Shown piece by piece: positions 8,563-17,185 of a DNA stretch of 64,000 nucleotides. Origin of the DNA: Aestuariirhabdus sp049985285 (lineage in GTDB: Bacteria; Pseudomonadota; Gammaproteobacteria; Pseudomonadales; Aestuariirhabdaceae); NCBI RefSeq assembly GCF_049985285.1, contig NZ_JBNIEU010000002.1:992001-1056000 (forward strand), written 5' to 3'. Under the pieces are notes generated by a model. That model did not search any database. It was not told the origin of the DNA and saw only the letters and a program-made list of their open reading frames with translations. The position numbers and the translations under genes were made by a program. The first letter of the stretch is position 1. Each line of letters begins with the position of its first letter.

Positions 8563-9504
8563 TTAGAGATTGACGATATTGACCCGCATTGCATCGGTGA
8601 CGGCTGCAGTTTCTGTGCCCCCCGTAAACTGGCTCGGCAGCTCGGGCGCGTCAAATGCGGTATCGCCGTCGGTGTAGGGACTTTCCTGGGTCTGCAAGGT
8701 TTTAAAGTCAAATAGCTCGGTGTCAGCCATATGGGAGGGGACAATGTTTTGCATCGCCGTGAACATACTTTCGATCCGCCCCGGGAAACGATTATCCCAA
8801 TCGTTAAGCATCTGCTTTATCGCCTGCCGTTGCAGGTTTTCCTGAGAGCCGCAAAGATTACAGGGAATAATTGGGAACTCTTTGAGCTGAGCGTAGCGAA
8901 TAAGGTCTTTTTCATGGCAATAAGCCAGCGGGCGAATAACCATCTGCTGACCATCGTCGCTCACCAGCTTGGGGGGCATCGCCTTCATTTTTCCGCCGTA
9001 AAACATATTCAGCAGCAGGGTTTCGAGGATATCATCGCGGTGATGGCCGAGGGCGATTTTGGTGGCGCCAAGCTCGGTTGCGGTGCGATAGAGGATACCC
9101 CGGCGCAGTCGGGAGCAGAGCGCGCAGGTGGTTTTTCCCTCCGGTACCTTCTCTTTGACGATACTGTAGGTGTCCTCTTCGACGATGCGGTACTCCACAC
9201 CCAATGACTCCAGGTAATTGGGCAGCACCTCGGCTGGAAACCCGGGTTGCTTCTGGTCCAGGTTGACGGCGACAATGTCGAAGTGAACCGGGGCATATTG
9301 TTGCAGGTTGCGCAGGATATCGAGCATGACAAAACTGTCTTTGCCTCCGGATAAGCAGCACATTACCCGGTCGCCATCGGCAATCATGTTGAAGTCGGCA
9401 ATGGCGCGCCCTACATGGCGTCGCAGGCGCTTGTGCAGTTTGTTCTGATTGACGCTTTTTGCGCTTTCAACGGTAGCAGAGGGCGTTATGGGAGAGGTTG
9501 GCAT
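8563..9504 (-). CDS. ttcA: tRNA 2-thiocytidine(32) synthetase TtcA
   Basis: Cytosolic enzyme that adenylates C32 of certain tRNAs and inserts sulfur, using a [4Fe-4S] cluster. The PP-loop SGGKDS lies at residues 52-57. Cluster cysteines are seen at C127/C130 (CALC), and a further CNLC pair is at C215/C218, all as in TtcA. 313 residues from ATG 9504, matching the family length; the in-frame extension to 9726 has no family match and runs through the divergent promoter region. Divergent from the glycosylase gene by about 100 nt. Confidence 0.95.
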   Translation of the reverse strand: MPTSPITPSATVESAKSVNQNKLHKRLRRHVGRAIADFNMIADGDRVMCCLSGGKDSFVMLDILRNLQQYAPVHFDIVAVNLDQKQPGFPAEVLPNYLESLGVEYRIVEEDTYSIVKEKVPEGKTTCALCSRLRRGILYRTATELGATKIALGHHRDDILETLLLNMFYGGKMKAMPPKLVSDDGQQMVIRPLAYCHEKDLIRYAQLKEFPIIPCNLCGSQENLQRQAIKQMLNDWDNRFPGRIESMFTAMQNIVPSHMADTELFDFKTLQTQESPYTDGDTAFDAPELPSQFTGGTETAAVTDAMRVNIVNL

Positions 9505-9601
9505 GGTGGCGGAGGGCCTGAAGGTTGGTCTGTTCAAAAGGGCGGCTATTATAGCGGATGCCTCTTGATCAGGTAAGGGCAGGGCAGTGAAGCGGCAAAG
9601 G

Positions 9602-10285
9602 ATGATCAATATGGAACACTTTGACAGAATCAGGGAGCGCGCCATCGGGCTCTGGGGCGAACCGGCGCTAGAGGCGCGACTACCGGTCGTGCTACCAACG
9701 CAGGCGCTGTTGGCTCTCGATGACAACGATTACCTGTCTGCGATCACGCGCCGGGTTTTTCGCGCGGGGCTAAAGCACTCGATGGTTGACAGTAAATGGC
9801 CTGCTTTTGAAGAGGCTTTGTGGGGCTTCAAGGCTCCTGCGCTGGCTTTGCTCAGTGAAGAACAGATTGACCAGCTGATGCAAAATCGTGCCCTGATTCG
9901 ACATCGGGGCAAGTTGAAAACTATTCCGGTTAATGCCCAGATGGTACTCGATATCGCCCGGGAACACGGCTCTGTGGGGCGTTTTTTGGCGTCCTGGCCG
10001 GGAGAGGATGTGGTTGGTTTGTGGCGTTATCTGGCAAAGCGTGGATCTCACCTGGGGGGTGGCTCTGGCGCCGCCTTCCTGCGCATGGTGGGCAAAGATA
10101 CCTTTATGTTATCCAACGACGTGGTAGCGGCTCTGAAAGTGCAGGCAGTGGTTGATAGAGTGCCTACAGCCCAACGGGATTTAAAACAGGTACAGGAAGC
10201 CTTTAACCAATGGCAGGCGCAATCCGGGCGTCCACTGAGTGAAATCAGCATGACGTTGGCGTGCAGTATATCTTCACCCCATTAG
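9602..10285 (+). CDS. DNA-3-methyladenine glycosylase I family protein
   Basis: Tag-like base excision repair glycosylase family. The protein (227 residues from ATG 9602) has the helix-rich motifs RRVFRAGLKHSMVDSKWPAFEEAL and RHRGKLKTIPVNA, typical of the Tag superfamily. The zinc ligands of E. coli Tag are not obvious, so it belongs to a diverged branch and substrate is unsure. The start is ambiguous: GTG 9587 has AAGGG upstream, ATG 9602 is used here, and ATG 9611 fits the family N-terminus equally well. Divergent from ttcA. Confidence 0.8.
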   Translation: MINMEHFDRIRERAIGLWGEPALEARLPVVLPTQALLALDDNDYLSAITRRVFRAGLKHSMVDSKWPAFEEALWGFKAPALALLSEEQIDQLMQNRALIRHRGKLKTIPVNAQMVLDIAREHGSVGRFLASWPGEDVVGLWRYLAKRGSHLGGGSGAAFLRMVGKDTFMLSNDVVAALKVQAVVDRVPTAQRDLKQVQEAFNQWQAQSGRPLSEISMTLACSISSPH

Positions 10286-10301
10286 TCCAGAGATCCCTGC
10301 G

Positions 10302-10343
10302 TTGATCTGTATCAAGCGGCTTTTCTCCCAGGGAAACTACACT
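10302..10343 (+). promoter_or_regulatory. FNR/Anr-type class II promoter before DksA-like gene
   Basis: A perfect TTGAT-N4-ATCAA box at 10302-10315 is followed after exactly 22 nt by TACACT (10338-10343), a plausible -10. This is the spacing of class II FNR-activated promoters, and it lies 93 nt before the start of the DksA-like gene. Oxygen-dependent activation is inferred. Confidence 0.75.
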
Positions 10344-10407
10344 GGGGTCCGGTGGTCTATAGTTTTAGCTTCTTAATTTTCACTACTCACCCTAATCAGG
10401 AGTTTTC

Positions 10408-10734
10408 ATGAAGTACGCACAGGTGCGCGAAAGTTTGCTCAAAAAACAGGATGAGCTGGAAGATCGCCTCGGGCGAATCGGGCAGCATCTTACCAAACCT
10501 GGAAATCAGGACTGGTCCGAGCAGGCGCAGGAGCGGGAGAATGATGAGGTCCTTGAAGCGATTGGACAGGAGTCCGAGCACGAACTGCATAACATCAAGC
10601 TGGCGCTGCGAAGGCTGGATGAAGATGAGTATGAGATTTGCGATAGCTGTGGTGAGACGATCCCCGAGGCACGGCTGATGGCGATGCCCTATACTCGTCA
10701 CTGTATCGGCTGTGCGGAGCGATTGCAGGGTTAA
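10408..10734 (+). CDS. DksA/TraR family C4 zinc finger protein
   Basis: 108 residues: a coiled-coil N-terminal half followed by a C4 zinc finger (C78-x2-C81 and C99-x2-C102, motif CDSCGETIPEARL). This small TraR/YbiI-like type may bind RNA polymerase's secondary channel as DksA does, but it lacks the acidic DxxDxA tip of true DksA. Instead the coiled coil carries EQAQERENDEVLE, common in short DksA relatives. ATG 10408 has AGGAG upstream. A perfect FNR box sits in its promoter, suggesting a role in low-oxygen physiology. Confidence 0.88.
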   Translation: MKYAQVRESLLKKQDELEDRLGRIGQHLTKPGNQDWSEQAQERENDEVLEAIGQESEHELHNIKLALRRLDEDEYEICDSCGETIPEARLMAMPYTRHCIGCAERLQG

Positions 10735-10766
10735 TCGCCCACAGCCCGGCTTTTTGGAGGTACTCC

Positions 10767-11261
10767 ATGCGCACAGGTTTTTGGTTCCTCGTGATGACGC
10801 TCTGCTGGAGCGGGTGGGCCAACGCGGCAGACAGTTACGCCATGGAGTTCGTGCTCTATTACGAGGGTAAGCAGGAGGATTACCAGTATCGGAACCGTTT
10901 CGATAAACCCTACAGTGCCTTTTCCGGACGGGAAGTCAGCTATGTGAAACACGTCGAAACCAGTATTGCCTCCGATACCGTAGTGACAAACCTGACCTCG
11001 GGTAAGGTAGATGACGGGTTCAGGGTTAGTTTTACCCTTAAAAATCCTGCCTTTAATATTCGCCAGTTGGCGACGCTGGAATACACCTTTTCCCGTACGC
11101 TGCTGCTGTCCCTGAACGAGCAAGCCAGCGGGGTGCAGGTGCCTGAAACCCGGGTTATGCAGGGTCAGGGCGTCATCGATATTAAACCGGGCGAATCAAC
11201 CCTGATCCACGAAGATGCCAGCGCCGGCTTTCGGATAGAGGCTCGCTTTACTCCTCATTAG
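10767..11261 (+). CDS. Hypothetical exported protein
   Basis: 164 residues with a signal peptide (residues 1-20, cleavage likely after ANA). The mature part has the alternating pattern of a beta-rich protein and resembles small periplasmic DUF-type proteins; I do not recognise the family. It starts 32 nt after the DksA-like gene with a strong GGAGG site, so it may share the FNR-box promoter. Its 3' end overlaps the convergent glycerate kinase gene by 14 nt. Confidence 0.7.
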   Translation: MRTGFWFLVMTLCWSGWANAADSYAMEFVLYYEGKQEDYQYRNRFDKPYSAFSGREVSYVKHVETSIASDTVVTNLTSGKVDDGFRVSFTLKNPAFNIRQLATLEYTFSRTLLLSLNEQASGVQVPETRVMQGQGVIDIKPGESTLIHEDASAGFRIEARFTPH

Positions 11262-12417
11262 TTTTTGCACGGCGGGCAGAGGCGTTCCACAGCCGCATTA
11301 ACTGTCCGATACAGCGCTCCAGCAGCTCCGGTGCTTGCTCCATGGCCTGCTCAAGCGAGCAAACGCCATCAACAATACTGTGGATACTGGTAATCCCCTC
11401 GGCATGGGTTTGTTCGGCCCCTTCACCTATTTTTCCGACGATCGCAATCACCGGTATCTTGCGTGGGGATGCCATACGGGCCACGCCTACAGGAAGCTTT
11501 CCCTCCAGGGTTTGGTAGTTGATCTCACCCTCACCGGTAATGATTAAGTCGTAGTGTTCACGGTCGAGGCGTGCTTCGAATTTGAGGGTGTCGGCGATAA
11601 TCTTGAACCCTGGTTTCAGGGTGGCGCCCAAGGCAACGGCCAGCCCCGCACCGAGTCCACCGGCGGCACCACTGCCGGGCAGCGAAAAAAACTCGGGAGC
11701 GCATTTACAGTGCTGACAAGCAACGCTAGCAAATCGAGCGAGCGCGCTCTCCAGCACCTCCATCTGCTCGCTGCGAGCTCCTTTTTGGGAGGCATAGATG
11801 GCGGTAGCGCCGTTTTCACCGAGCAACGGGTTGGCAACGTCACACGCAATGTCGATACGGGCGTCGGCGAGTCGCGGATCCAGCTCGCCTAGATCGATAC
11901 GGTTCAATAGCAGCAGCCCTTCGGCCCCGGCCGGGATTGGGTCGCCGTTGTGGTCGAGGAGTGTCGCACCCAGCGCGCAGAGCGCACCGGCGCCCGCGTC
12001 GTGGGTAGCGCTGCCGCCGATCCCCAGAATGATCTGCTTGCAGCCACGGGAGAGAGCGTCACGGATTAGCTCGCCGGTGCCAAAACTCGTAGTGTGCATG
12101 GGGTTGCGTTGGGGCGGAGGCACCAGAGGTAACCCGGAGGCGCTCGCCATTTCGATAATGGCCGTGGCGCCATCGCCGAGAATGCCATAACTGGCTTCAA
12201 CAGGATCACCCAGTGGCCCCGTTACCGACAGGCTGACCCTGGTGCCTCCGGTATTGGCGATAAGGGCATCAACGGTGCCCTCGCCACCGTCGGCTAAGGG
12301 ACACCGATGGACGATGGCGTCGGGCAGTTGGGTAAGAATAGCCTCTTGTGCAATGTCGCAAAACAGGGCCGCGCTGAGCGAGCCTTTAAAGGAATCCGGT
12401 GCAAGCAGTATCTTCAT
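11248..12417 (-). CDS. Glycerate 2-kinase (GarK/GlxK family)
   Basis: Phosphorylates D-glycerate with ATP to 2-phosphoglycerate, linking glyoxylate or glucarate breakdown to glycolysis. The N-terminus MKILLAPDSFKGSLSA and the internal motifs ADGGEGTVDALI, GIGGSATHDAGAGAL and PGSGAAGGLGAGL are hallmarks of the type I bacterial glycerate kinase family. 389 residues is normal length. It stands alone, without tartronate semialdehyde reductase nearby, so which pathway feeds it is unknown. Confidence 0.92.
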   Translation of the reverse strand: MKILLAPDSFKGSLSAALFCDIAQEAILTQLPDAIVHRCPLADGGEGTVDALIANTGGTRVSLSVTGPLGDPVEASYGILGDGATAIIEMASASGLPLVPPPQRNPMHTTSFGTGELIRDALSRGCKQIILGIGGSATHDAGAGALCALGATLLDHNGDPIPAGAEGLLLLNRIDLGELDPRLADARIDIACDVANPLLGENGATAIYASQKGARSEQMEVLESALARFASVACQHCKCAPEFFSLPGSGAAGGLGAGLAVALGATLKPGFKIIADTLKFEARLDREHYDLIITGEGEINYQTLEGKLPVGVARMASPRKIPVIAIVGKIGEGAEQTHAEGITSIHSIVDGVCSLEQAMEQAPELLERCIGQLMRLWNASARRAKTNEE

Positions 12418-12486
12418 AAATCAGGGCCTTGAGAATCAGTCCCCTTTTTATCAGTATCCCGCCTGCAAGGCTATGTCAGGAACGCA

Positions 12487-12963
12487 TTAGGCTGCTCGTG
12501 TGCGCGGGTGGCAATTCATGAAGCGCGTGCCATCCGGGTCGGTTGGGTGGTAATAATGCCACCAGATGGCAGCCAGGGCTTCGGTATCTGTGGTCTCGAT
12601 TCCAGCCAGATTTGCTCCGCAGCGTAGGTAATTAAACCACGCGATTGCGGTAGCGTAGGCCAGGTTATAAACCAGTTCCTGATGGGGTTGGCTGAAAAAA
12701 AGGCGCTGGCTGGCGAAGCCCCGGACCCGGCTTGCCAACTCGGGAAAATCGACCAGGTAATCGTCCCATACTCTTTGGTGAACTTCCGCTGAGATGCGAT
12801 AAAGCCCTAACCCACCCTGTTTACCATAAAGCTGTTCCCCCAGGTTGCTCTCGGCTGCAGCCGTGCCAACCAACAGCTGCTGGGCGGCGGCGCTATAGTG
12901 GCCGCACAGCTCCAGTGTGGGTTGAATAATATGTTGTCCTAACTGCTCTGCATCAATTCCCAT
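12487..12963 (-). CDS. Hypothetical protein, weak lysozyme-fold resemblance
   Basis: 158 residues, no signal peptide. The stretch QQLLVGTAAAESNLGEQLYG looks like the catalytic-Glu region of lytic transglycosylases or phage muramidases, followed by a Gly-rich turn (GKQGGLGLYRI). The C-terminal half is rich in Trp/Tyr/His (IWWHYYHPTDPDG). I do not recognise a named family. Lack of an export signal argues against a simple cell wall role unless it is released by lysis. Start 12963 has GGGGGTG upstream. Single gene, 69 nt downstream (on its strand order) of an otherwise empty spacer. Confidence 0.6.
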   Translation of the reverse strand: MGIDAEQLGQHIIQPTLELCGHYSAAAQQLLVGTAAAESNLGEQLYGKQGGLGLYRISAEVHQRVWDDYLVDFPELASRVRGFASQRLFFSQPHQELVYNLAYATAIAWFNYLRCGANLAGIETTDTEALAAIWWHYYHPTDPDGTRFMNCHPRTRAA

Positions 12964-13220
12964 CGGTTCACCCCCCAGTGTCCCTATGAAGCCTGCCGTC
13001 GATGATTAAAAGACAATTAAGTTAGCAGGTGAATTTGATTCTAGACTTAAAATGCGCCTCTAACATCCTGTTTTTAAATGTTTTTATTGTTTTTTGGAAT
13101 GTTTAGTTATGTGCAGAGCGAGTGGTTAGGCGATTTGCCTCTTTAGGGGGAGATGAGTGAACAGGAAGCGGGTGCCAGGGCCGGCATTCAGGTGGCCCCG
13201 TTCGAGATTTCTGGCGGGCC

Positions 13221-13754
13221 TCAGAATGCACAGAGCGTGTAGGTGGGGATGCCCAGGTCTTGTAAGCGCTGGCTGCCGCCGAGGTCCGGCAGATCGATAA
13301 TTGCAGCGGCTTCGTAGATGTTGGCGTGAAGTGATTTTACCAGTGATGCGGCGGCACAGAGGGTACCTCCGGTGGCAATCAGATCATCCAGCAGCAGTAC
13401 GTTGGCACCTGCTGGAATGGCATCTTTGTGCACCTCCAGTATCGCTTGGCCATACTCAATGTCGTAAGCCTCCTGCAGGGTCTGGGCGGGTAACTTTCCC
13501 TGTTTTCGAAACAGCACCAGCGGTTTGTTCAGCTCGTAGGCCAGTACCGAACCCAACAGAAAACCACGGGCATCTAGGGCACCGATGTGGGTGATCTCGG
13601 ACTCAACATAGCGCTGAATCAGGCTGTCGGCCACCATCCGCTGAGCCTTGGGAGAAAGGTAGAGCGGGGTGATGTCGCGGAACGTGACGCCGGGCTTTGG
13701 CCAGTCCGGTATCGGGCGTACAAGAGACTTTATAAAAAACTCATCAAAGATCAT
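13221..13754 (-). CDS. apt: Adenine phosphoribosyltransferase
   Basis: Salvages adenine with PRPP to AMP in the cytosol. The PRPP-binding loop VLLLDDLIATGGT and the N-terminal PDWPKPGVTFRDITPL are diagnostic, with the DARGFLLG and FRKQGKLP motifs between. 177 residues is standard. It starts 17 nt after the anr/fnr stop on the same strand, the same order as in Pseudomonas, and may be read through from it. Confidence 0.95.
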   Translation of the reverse strand: MIFDEFFIKSLVRPIPDWPKPGVTFRDITPLYLSPKAQRMVADSLIQRYVESEITHIGALDARGFLLGSVLAYELNKPLVLFRKQGKLPAQTLQEAYDIEYGQAILEVHKDAIPAGANVLLLDDLIATGGTLCAAASLVKSLHANIYEAAAIIDLPDLGGSQRLQDLGIPTYTLCAF

Positions 13755-13771
13755 TCAGTGTTTCCCGGCGG

Positions 13772-14533
13772 TTAGCCGTTTTGCGCCGCATCTTTGGCTG
13801 GATCAAGTAAACGACCGCCCGCGAGGGCACAAAGGCGCTCCGCATCGGTAATATTGATATCCTTTCCATTCGCTTCGATCAGGCCGCTGCGTTGAAAGCG
13901 GGTGAATACCCGGCTGACGGTTTCCACCGCGAGACCCAGATAGTTACCCATTTCGTTGCGCGACATCGATAGGCGAAACGCGTGTGAGGAGTACCCTCGA
14001 CGCCTGAAACGGGCGGAAAGATTGACCAGGAACGTGGCGATGCGCTCATCGGCGTTTTTCTTGCTGAGCAGCAACATCATCTGCTGGTCATCGCGGATAC
14101 GTCGGCTCATTAGTAGCATCAGCTGTTTTTGCAGCTTGGGCAGTTTGTCCGATAGCTCGTCGAGTTTTTCAAAGGGGATCTCACAGATCATGGTGGTTTC
14201 CATCGCTTGTGAGGAGACCGGATAGGTATCTCCATCCATGCCACTGAGTCCCAGTATTTCGCTGGGCAGCTGGAATCCGGTGATCTGCTCTTCACCCTCG
14301 TTGGTTGAGGTGTAGGTTTTTAGCGCTCCCGACCGAACGGCGTAGATTGAGGTGAAGGGGTCCCCCTCCAGGAACAGGTGTTCGCCTTTTTTCAGTGGGC
14401 GACCGCGCTTGATGATGTCATCGAGCTGGTCGATTTCGTCAATTGCGAGGGCGATAGGCAGGCAGAGAGAACTCAGGCTGCATTCCTTGCAAGCGACGCT
14501 ATTTACAGTTTTAACGTTGAGTTTAGAGCTCAT
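13772..14533 (-). CDS. anr: FNR/Anr-type oxygen-sensing transcription regulator
   Basis: Crp-Fnr regulator that holds an oxygen-labile [4Fe-4S] cluster, dimerises without oxygen and binds TTGAT-N4-ATCAA. Cluster cysteines are at C15, C18, C24 and C117. The recognition helix has the FNR-type E-x2-SR residues E204, S207 and R208. 253 residues, close to Anr/FNR length. It sits downstream of hemN, as in Pseudomonas, and its likely targets are the boxes before hemN, ccoN, the DksA-like gene and the second FNR-type gene in this window. Confidence 0.93.
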   Translation of the reverse strand: MSSKLNVKTVNSVACKECSLSSLCLPIALAIDEIDQLDDIIKRGRPLKKGEHLFLEGDPFTSIYAVRSGALKTYTSTNEGEEQITGFQLPSEILGLSGMDGDTYPVSSQAMETTMICEIPFEKLDELSDKLPKLQKQLMLLMSRRIRDDQQMMLLLSKKNADERIATFLVNLSARFRRRGYSSHAFRLSMSRNEMGNYLGLAVETVSRVFTRFQRSGLIEANGKDINITDAERLCALAGGRLLDPAKDAAQNG

Positions 14534-14697
14534 AAACGGCAGCAGCCCCTTCGAGTGTCAGGTTGTTATCGCAAACATTGTAGGGGAATTCGGTCACAAA
14601 ACAAAACCAAAGTGCAGCTTCTTTGGTAGCGTCTGTGTAGAGCACCCACTGCGACGGGCTCGGAATGAGAGCATGAGTGGGGAAATAGGGGGGGGTG

Positions 14698-14721
14698 GCT
14701 GTGCCCCAATCGGGGCACAGC
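14698..14721. repeat. Perfect 10-nt stem-loop after hemN
   Basis: GCTGTGCCCC and its exact complement around a 4-nt loop, 17 nt after the hemN stop on the minus strand. No T run follows, so it is more likely an mRNA 3' end stabiliser or attenuator between hemN and anr than a full intrinsic terminator. Confidence 0.6.
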
Positions 14722-14737
14722 TCATTTGAGGTGGCGG

Positions 14738-16123
14738 CTAGATGACCTTGGAAAAACGTCCCTTATTACTATCATGTCCCAGATAATGATCAAACTGCAT
14801 GCAGATGTTGCGGATCAGCAGTCGACCACGACCGGTCACCTCGATACCGTTGCTGTCGATGGTGATCAGGTCATCATCGACCATAGGCTGCAACTGCTCG
14901 AGTTCTTTTGCGAAATAGTCGCCAAACTGAATCCCCCAGCGCGCTTCAATGGGGGCAAATTCGAGCTGAAAGTGGCAGATTAGCTGCGAGATTACCGCCT
15001 GGCGGATAAAGTCGTCTTCGTTCATTACCAGCCCACGCTTGATCGCAAACTCACCGCTTTCGATGCGATTCATATACATCTTGATATCGGCGTGGTTTTG
15101 GCTGTAGGAGCCATTCACCTGGCTGATGGAGGAGACGCCCATGCCGACAAGATCGCAGTGGGCATGGGTGGTGTAGCCCTGGAAGTTACGGTGCAGGGTG
15201 CCGGACTCCTGGGCGATGGCCAGCTCGTCATCGGGGCGCGCGAAGTGATCCATACCGATATAGGAATAGCCCGCTTGCAGCAGCCTTTCGGTAGTGTTTT
15301 GCATGATCGCCAGCTTCTCGGTTGAGGAGGGCAGGTCTTCAGCGTTGATGCGGCGCTGGGGCATAAAACGCTCGGGCAGGTGGGCGTAATTGAATACCGA
15401 CAGGCGATCAGGCGAGATCTCGATCACCCGCTCAAGGGTTTTCATAAAGCTGGCTTCGGTCTGGAACGGCAGGCCGTAGATCAGATCGATGTTGATAGAC
15501 TGGAACTGCAGGGCGCGGGAAGCATCGATGATAGCGATGGTATCGGCTTCGGATTGCTCGCGGTTCACCGCCTTTTGTACTTTGGGGTCGAGATCCTGCA
15601 CGCCGAGGCTGCAGCGGTTAAAGCCCATTTCTCGTAGGGCATTCATGGTGGCCCAGTCGGCTTCGCGCGGATCAATCTCGATGGAGAAATCGCCCTTGCT
15701 TTCATCCACAAGATTGAAATGCTGGCGGGTTTTGGCCATCAACGCTTGCATCTGCTCGATACTGAGGAACGTTGGGGTACCGCCGCCCCAGTGCAACTGT
15801 TCAACGGTCTGCTTGGTACTGAAAAGCTCTGCTTGCATCTCAATTTCACGGTGCAGGAGCTCCAGATAGGGGATCGCCTTGGTGCGATCCTTGGTAATCA
15901 CCTTGTTGCAGCCGCAGTAGTAGCAGACATGAGTACAAAACGGGAGGTGGAAGTAGAGCGACAGGGGCGTATTCTTTTCTACGCTCTGCGCAGCGGCATC
16001 GCGGTACTCTTTGATGCTGAACAGTTCATGGAACTGGACGGCAGTAGGGTAGGAGGTGTAACGAGGACCGGCGCCTTCGTAGCGCTTTATCAGGTCGAGA
16101 TCCCAAACCAGCTTGTTGCTCAT
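14738..16123 (-). CDS. hemN: Oxygen-independent coproporphyrinogen III oxidase
   Basis: Radical SAM enzyme that decarboxylates coproporphyrinogen III to protoporphyrinogen IX without oxygen, supplying heme for the cbb3 oxidase. The SAM cluster motif CTHVCYYCGC gives C63, C67 and C70. N-terminal RYEGAGPRYTSYPTA and the family motifs GGGTPTFL and DLIYGLPFQT are present. 461 residues from ATG 16123, which has GTGGA upstream; the in-frame extension to 16195 is not family-like. Its promoter contains a perfect FNR box overlapping the stop of the gene before it. Confidence 0.95.
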   Translation of the reverse strand: MSNKLVWDLDLIKRYEGAGPRYTSYPTAVQFHELFSIKEYRDAAAQSVEKNTPLSLYFHLPFCTHVCYYCGCNKVITKDRTKAIPYLELLHREIEMQAELFSTKQTVEQLHWGGGTPTFLSIEQMQALMAKTRQHFNLVDESKGDFSIEIDPREADWATMNALREMGFNRCSLGVQDLDPKVQKAVNREQSEADTIAIIDASRALQFQSINIDLIYGLPFQTEASFMKTLERVIEISPDRLSVFNYAHLPERFMPQRRINAEDLPSSTEKLAIMQNTTERLLQAGYSYIGMDHFARPDDELAIAQESGTLHRNFQGYTTHAHCDLVGMGVSSISQVNGSYSQNHADIKMYMNRIESGEFAIKRGLVMNEDDFIRQAVISQLICHFQLEFAPIEARWGIQFGDYFAKELEQLQPMVDDDLITIDSNGIEVTGRGRLLIRNICMQFDHYLGHDSNKGRFSKVI

Positions 16124-16195
16124 TGAATGTCCACTTTCAGTCGTTAGTGTCATGGGGTGTACGACGACTTGAGTCATCGCTGTGATTAGACGCAA

Positions 16196-16237
16196 AGTCT
16201 AGCCACTGGTTCCGCTAATTGTGTTGATACTCATCAA
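16196..16237 (-). promoter_or_regulatory. FNR/Anr class II promoter of hemN
   Basis: Perfect TTGAT-N4-ATCAA box at 16224-16237. Read on the minus strand, TAGACT (16201-16196) follows after exactly 22 nt as a -10, fitting class II activation. The box overlaps the stop codon of the TauE/SafE gene (16234-16236), so hemN can be induced apart from the cco transcript. Confidence 0.8.
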
Positions 16238-16944
16238 CTGCCAGCGGGCATCTGCTGAAACAGTTGTGTTAACCATTGTTGGTGAGGACCCGGCAGGGTC
16301 CAGAGGCCAAATACGATGACCAGCATACCAGCAAGACCCCGAGTTGTCTGGTTCCGCATCACATGAGTGATGCGGGATGAGACCAGTCCCGCAGTCAGCA
16401 GTAAGGGTAACGTACCGGCACCAAAAGCAAGCATCAGTAACGCAGAGTTGAGTGCGCTGCCCTGGGTTGCGGTCCAGATCAGGGTGCTATAGACCAGCCC
16501 GCAGGGTAACCAGCCCCAGAGGGCTCCGAGCAACAGCGCCGAACCCGGTGTACGCACGGGGAGCAGGCGGCTGGCATAGGGCGCCAGCGGTTTCCACAGT
16601 AGGCCGCCGAGCCGCTCTATCGCAACCAGTCCACGCCACCAGTTGGCGAGGTAGAGTCCCATGGCAATCAGCAGGAGCCCCGCCACTGTGCGCATGCCGA
16701 TAATGACTGTGCTGCCCTGTTGCTGTAACGCCCATCCGAGGCTGCCCATTAACGCGCCGGCGATGGTGTAACTGGTGATGCGGCCGATATTATAACCCAG
16801 CACGATCGGCAGCAGGCGCTGTGGGGTGGCGTTGGGAACTCCCGAACCGAGCGCTGCCATGATTCCCCCGCACATGCCGATGCAGTGGGCGCCTCCGAAG
16901 ATGCCCAGGGTGAATGCGGTGATTAGCAGGGGTATCTCAATCAT
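16234..16944 (-). CDS. TauE/SafE family membrane protein of the cco cluster
   Basis: 236 residues with about six membrane helices. The Cys-containing N-terminus FGGAHCIGMCGGIMAAL is typical of the UreH/SafE-like subgroup that follows ccoS in many gammaproteobacteria. The role is not settled; copper handling or cofactor delivery during cbb3 assembly is the usual guess, because of the conserved Cys/His near the membrane. It overlaps the ccoS end by 8 nt, so the two are translationally coupled. Confidence 0.85.
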   Translation of the reverse strand: MIEIPLLITAFTLGIFGGAHCIGMCGGIMAALGSGVPNATPQRLLPIVLGYNIGRITSYTIAGALMGSLGWALQQQGSTVIIGMRTVAGLLLIAMGLYLANWWRGLVAIERLGGLLWKPLAPYASRLLPVRTPGSALLLGALWGWLPCGLVYSTLIWTATQGSALNSALLMLAFGAGTLPLLLTAGLVSSRITHVMRNQTTRGLAGMLVIVFGLWTLPGPHQQWLTQLFQQMPAGS

Positions 16945-17170
16945 CGCGGGTGTCGTCTACTGACGGTGCCCCGGGTGCAGTATCTGCCGGTGGTTTCTCT
17001 CCAGTGGCCGATTCGGCAGGGTGGGAGGGCAGTTCATCATCAAACAGGATGCTGTGGGCGGGGCCTTCGAGGTCGTCGAACTGACCGTTGTCTACCGCCC
17101 AGAAAAAGATCCACACGCCCAGTCCTACGAATAGCAGTGCAATGGGTATCAGCAGGTAAATCGATTCCAC
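16937..17170 (-). CDS. ccoS: cbb3 oxidase maturation protein CcoS
   Basis: 77 residues with one membrane helix (residues 5-25) and the CcoS signature IALLFVGLGVWIFFWAVDNGQFDDLEG split over the membrane and just after it (fewer than 20 residues are diagnostic: FFWAVDNGQFDDLEG). Needed in other bacteria for cofactor insertion into CcoN. The C-terminal acidic/Pro-rich tail is longer than the minimal family form. Starts 15 nt after ccoI. Confidence 0.93.
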   Translation of the reverse strand: MESIYLLIPIALLFVGLGVWIFFWAVDNGQFDDLEGPAHSILFDDELPSHPAESATGEKPPADTAPGAPSVDDTRDD

Positions 17171-17185
17171 AGCGGGCTCCGTGAG

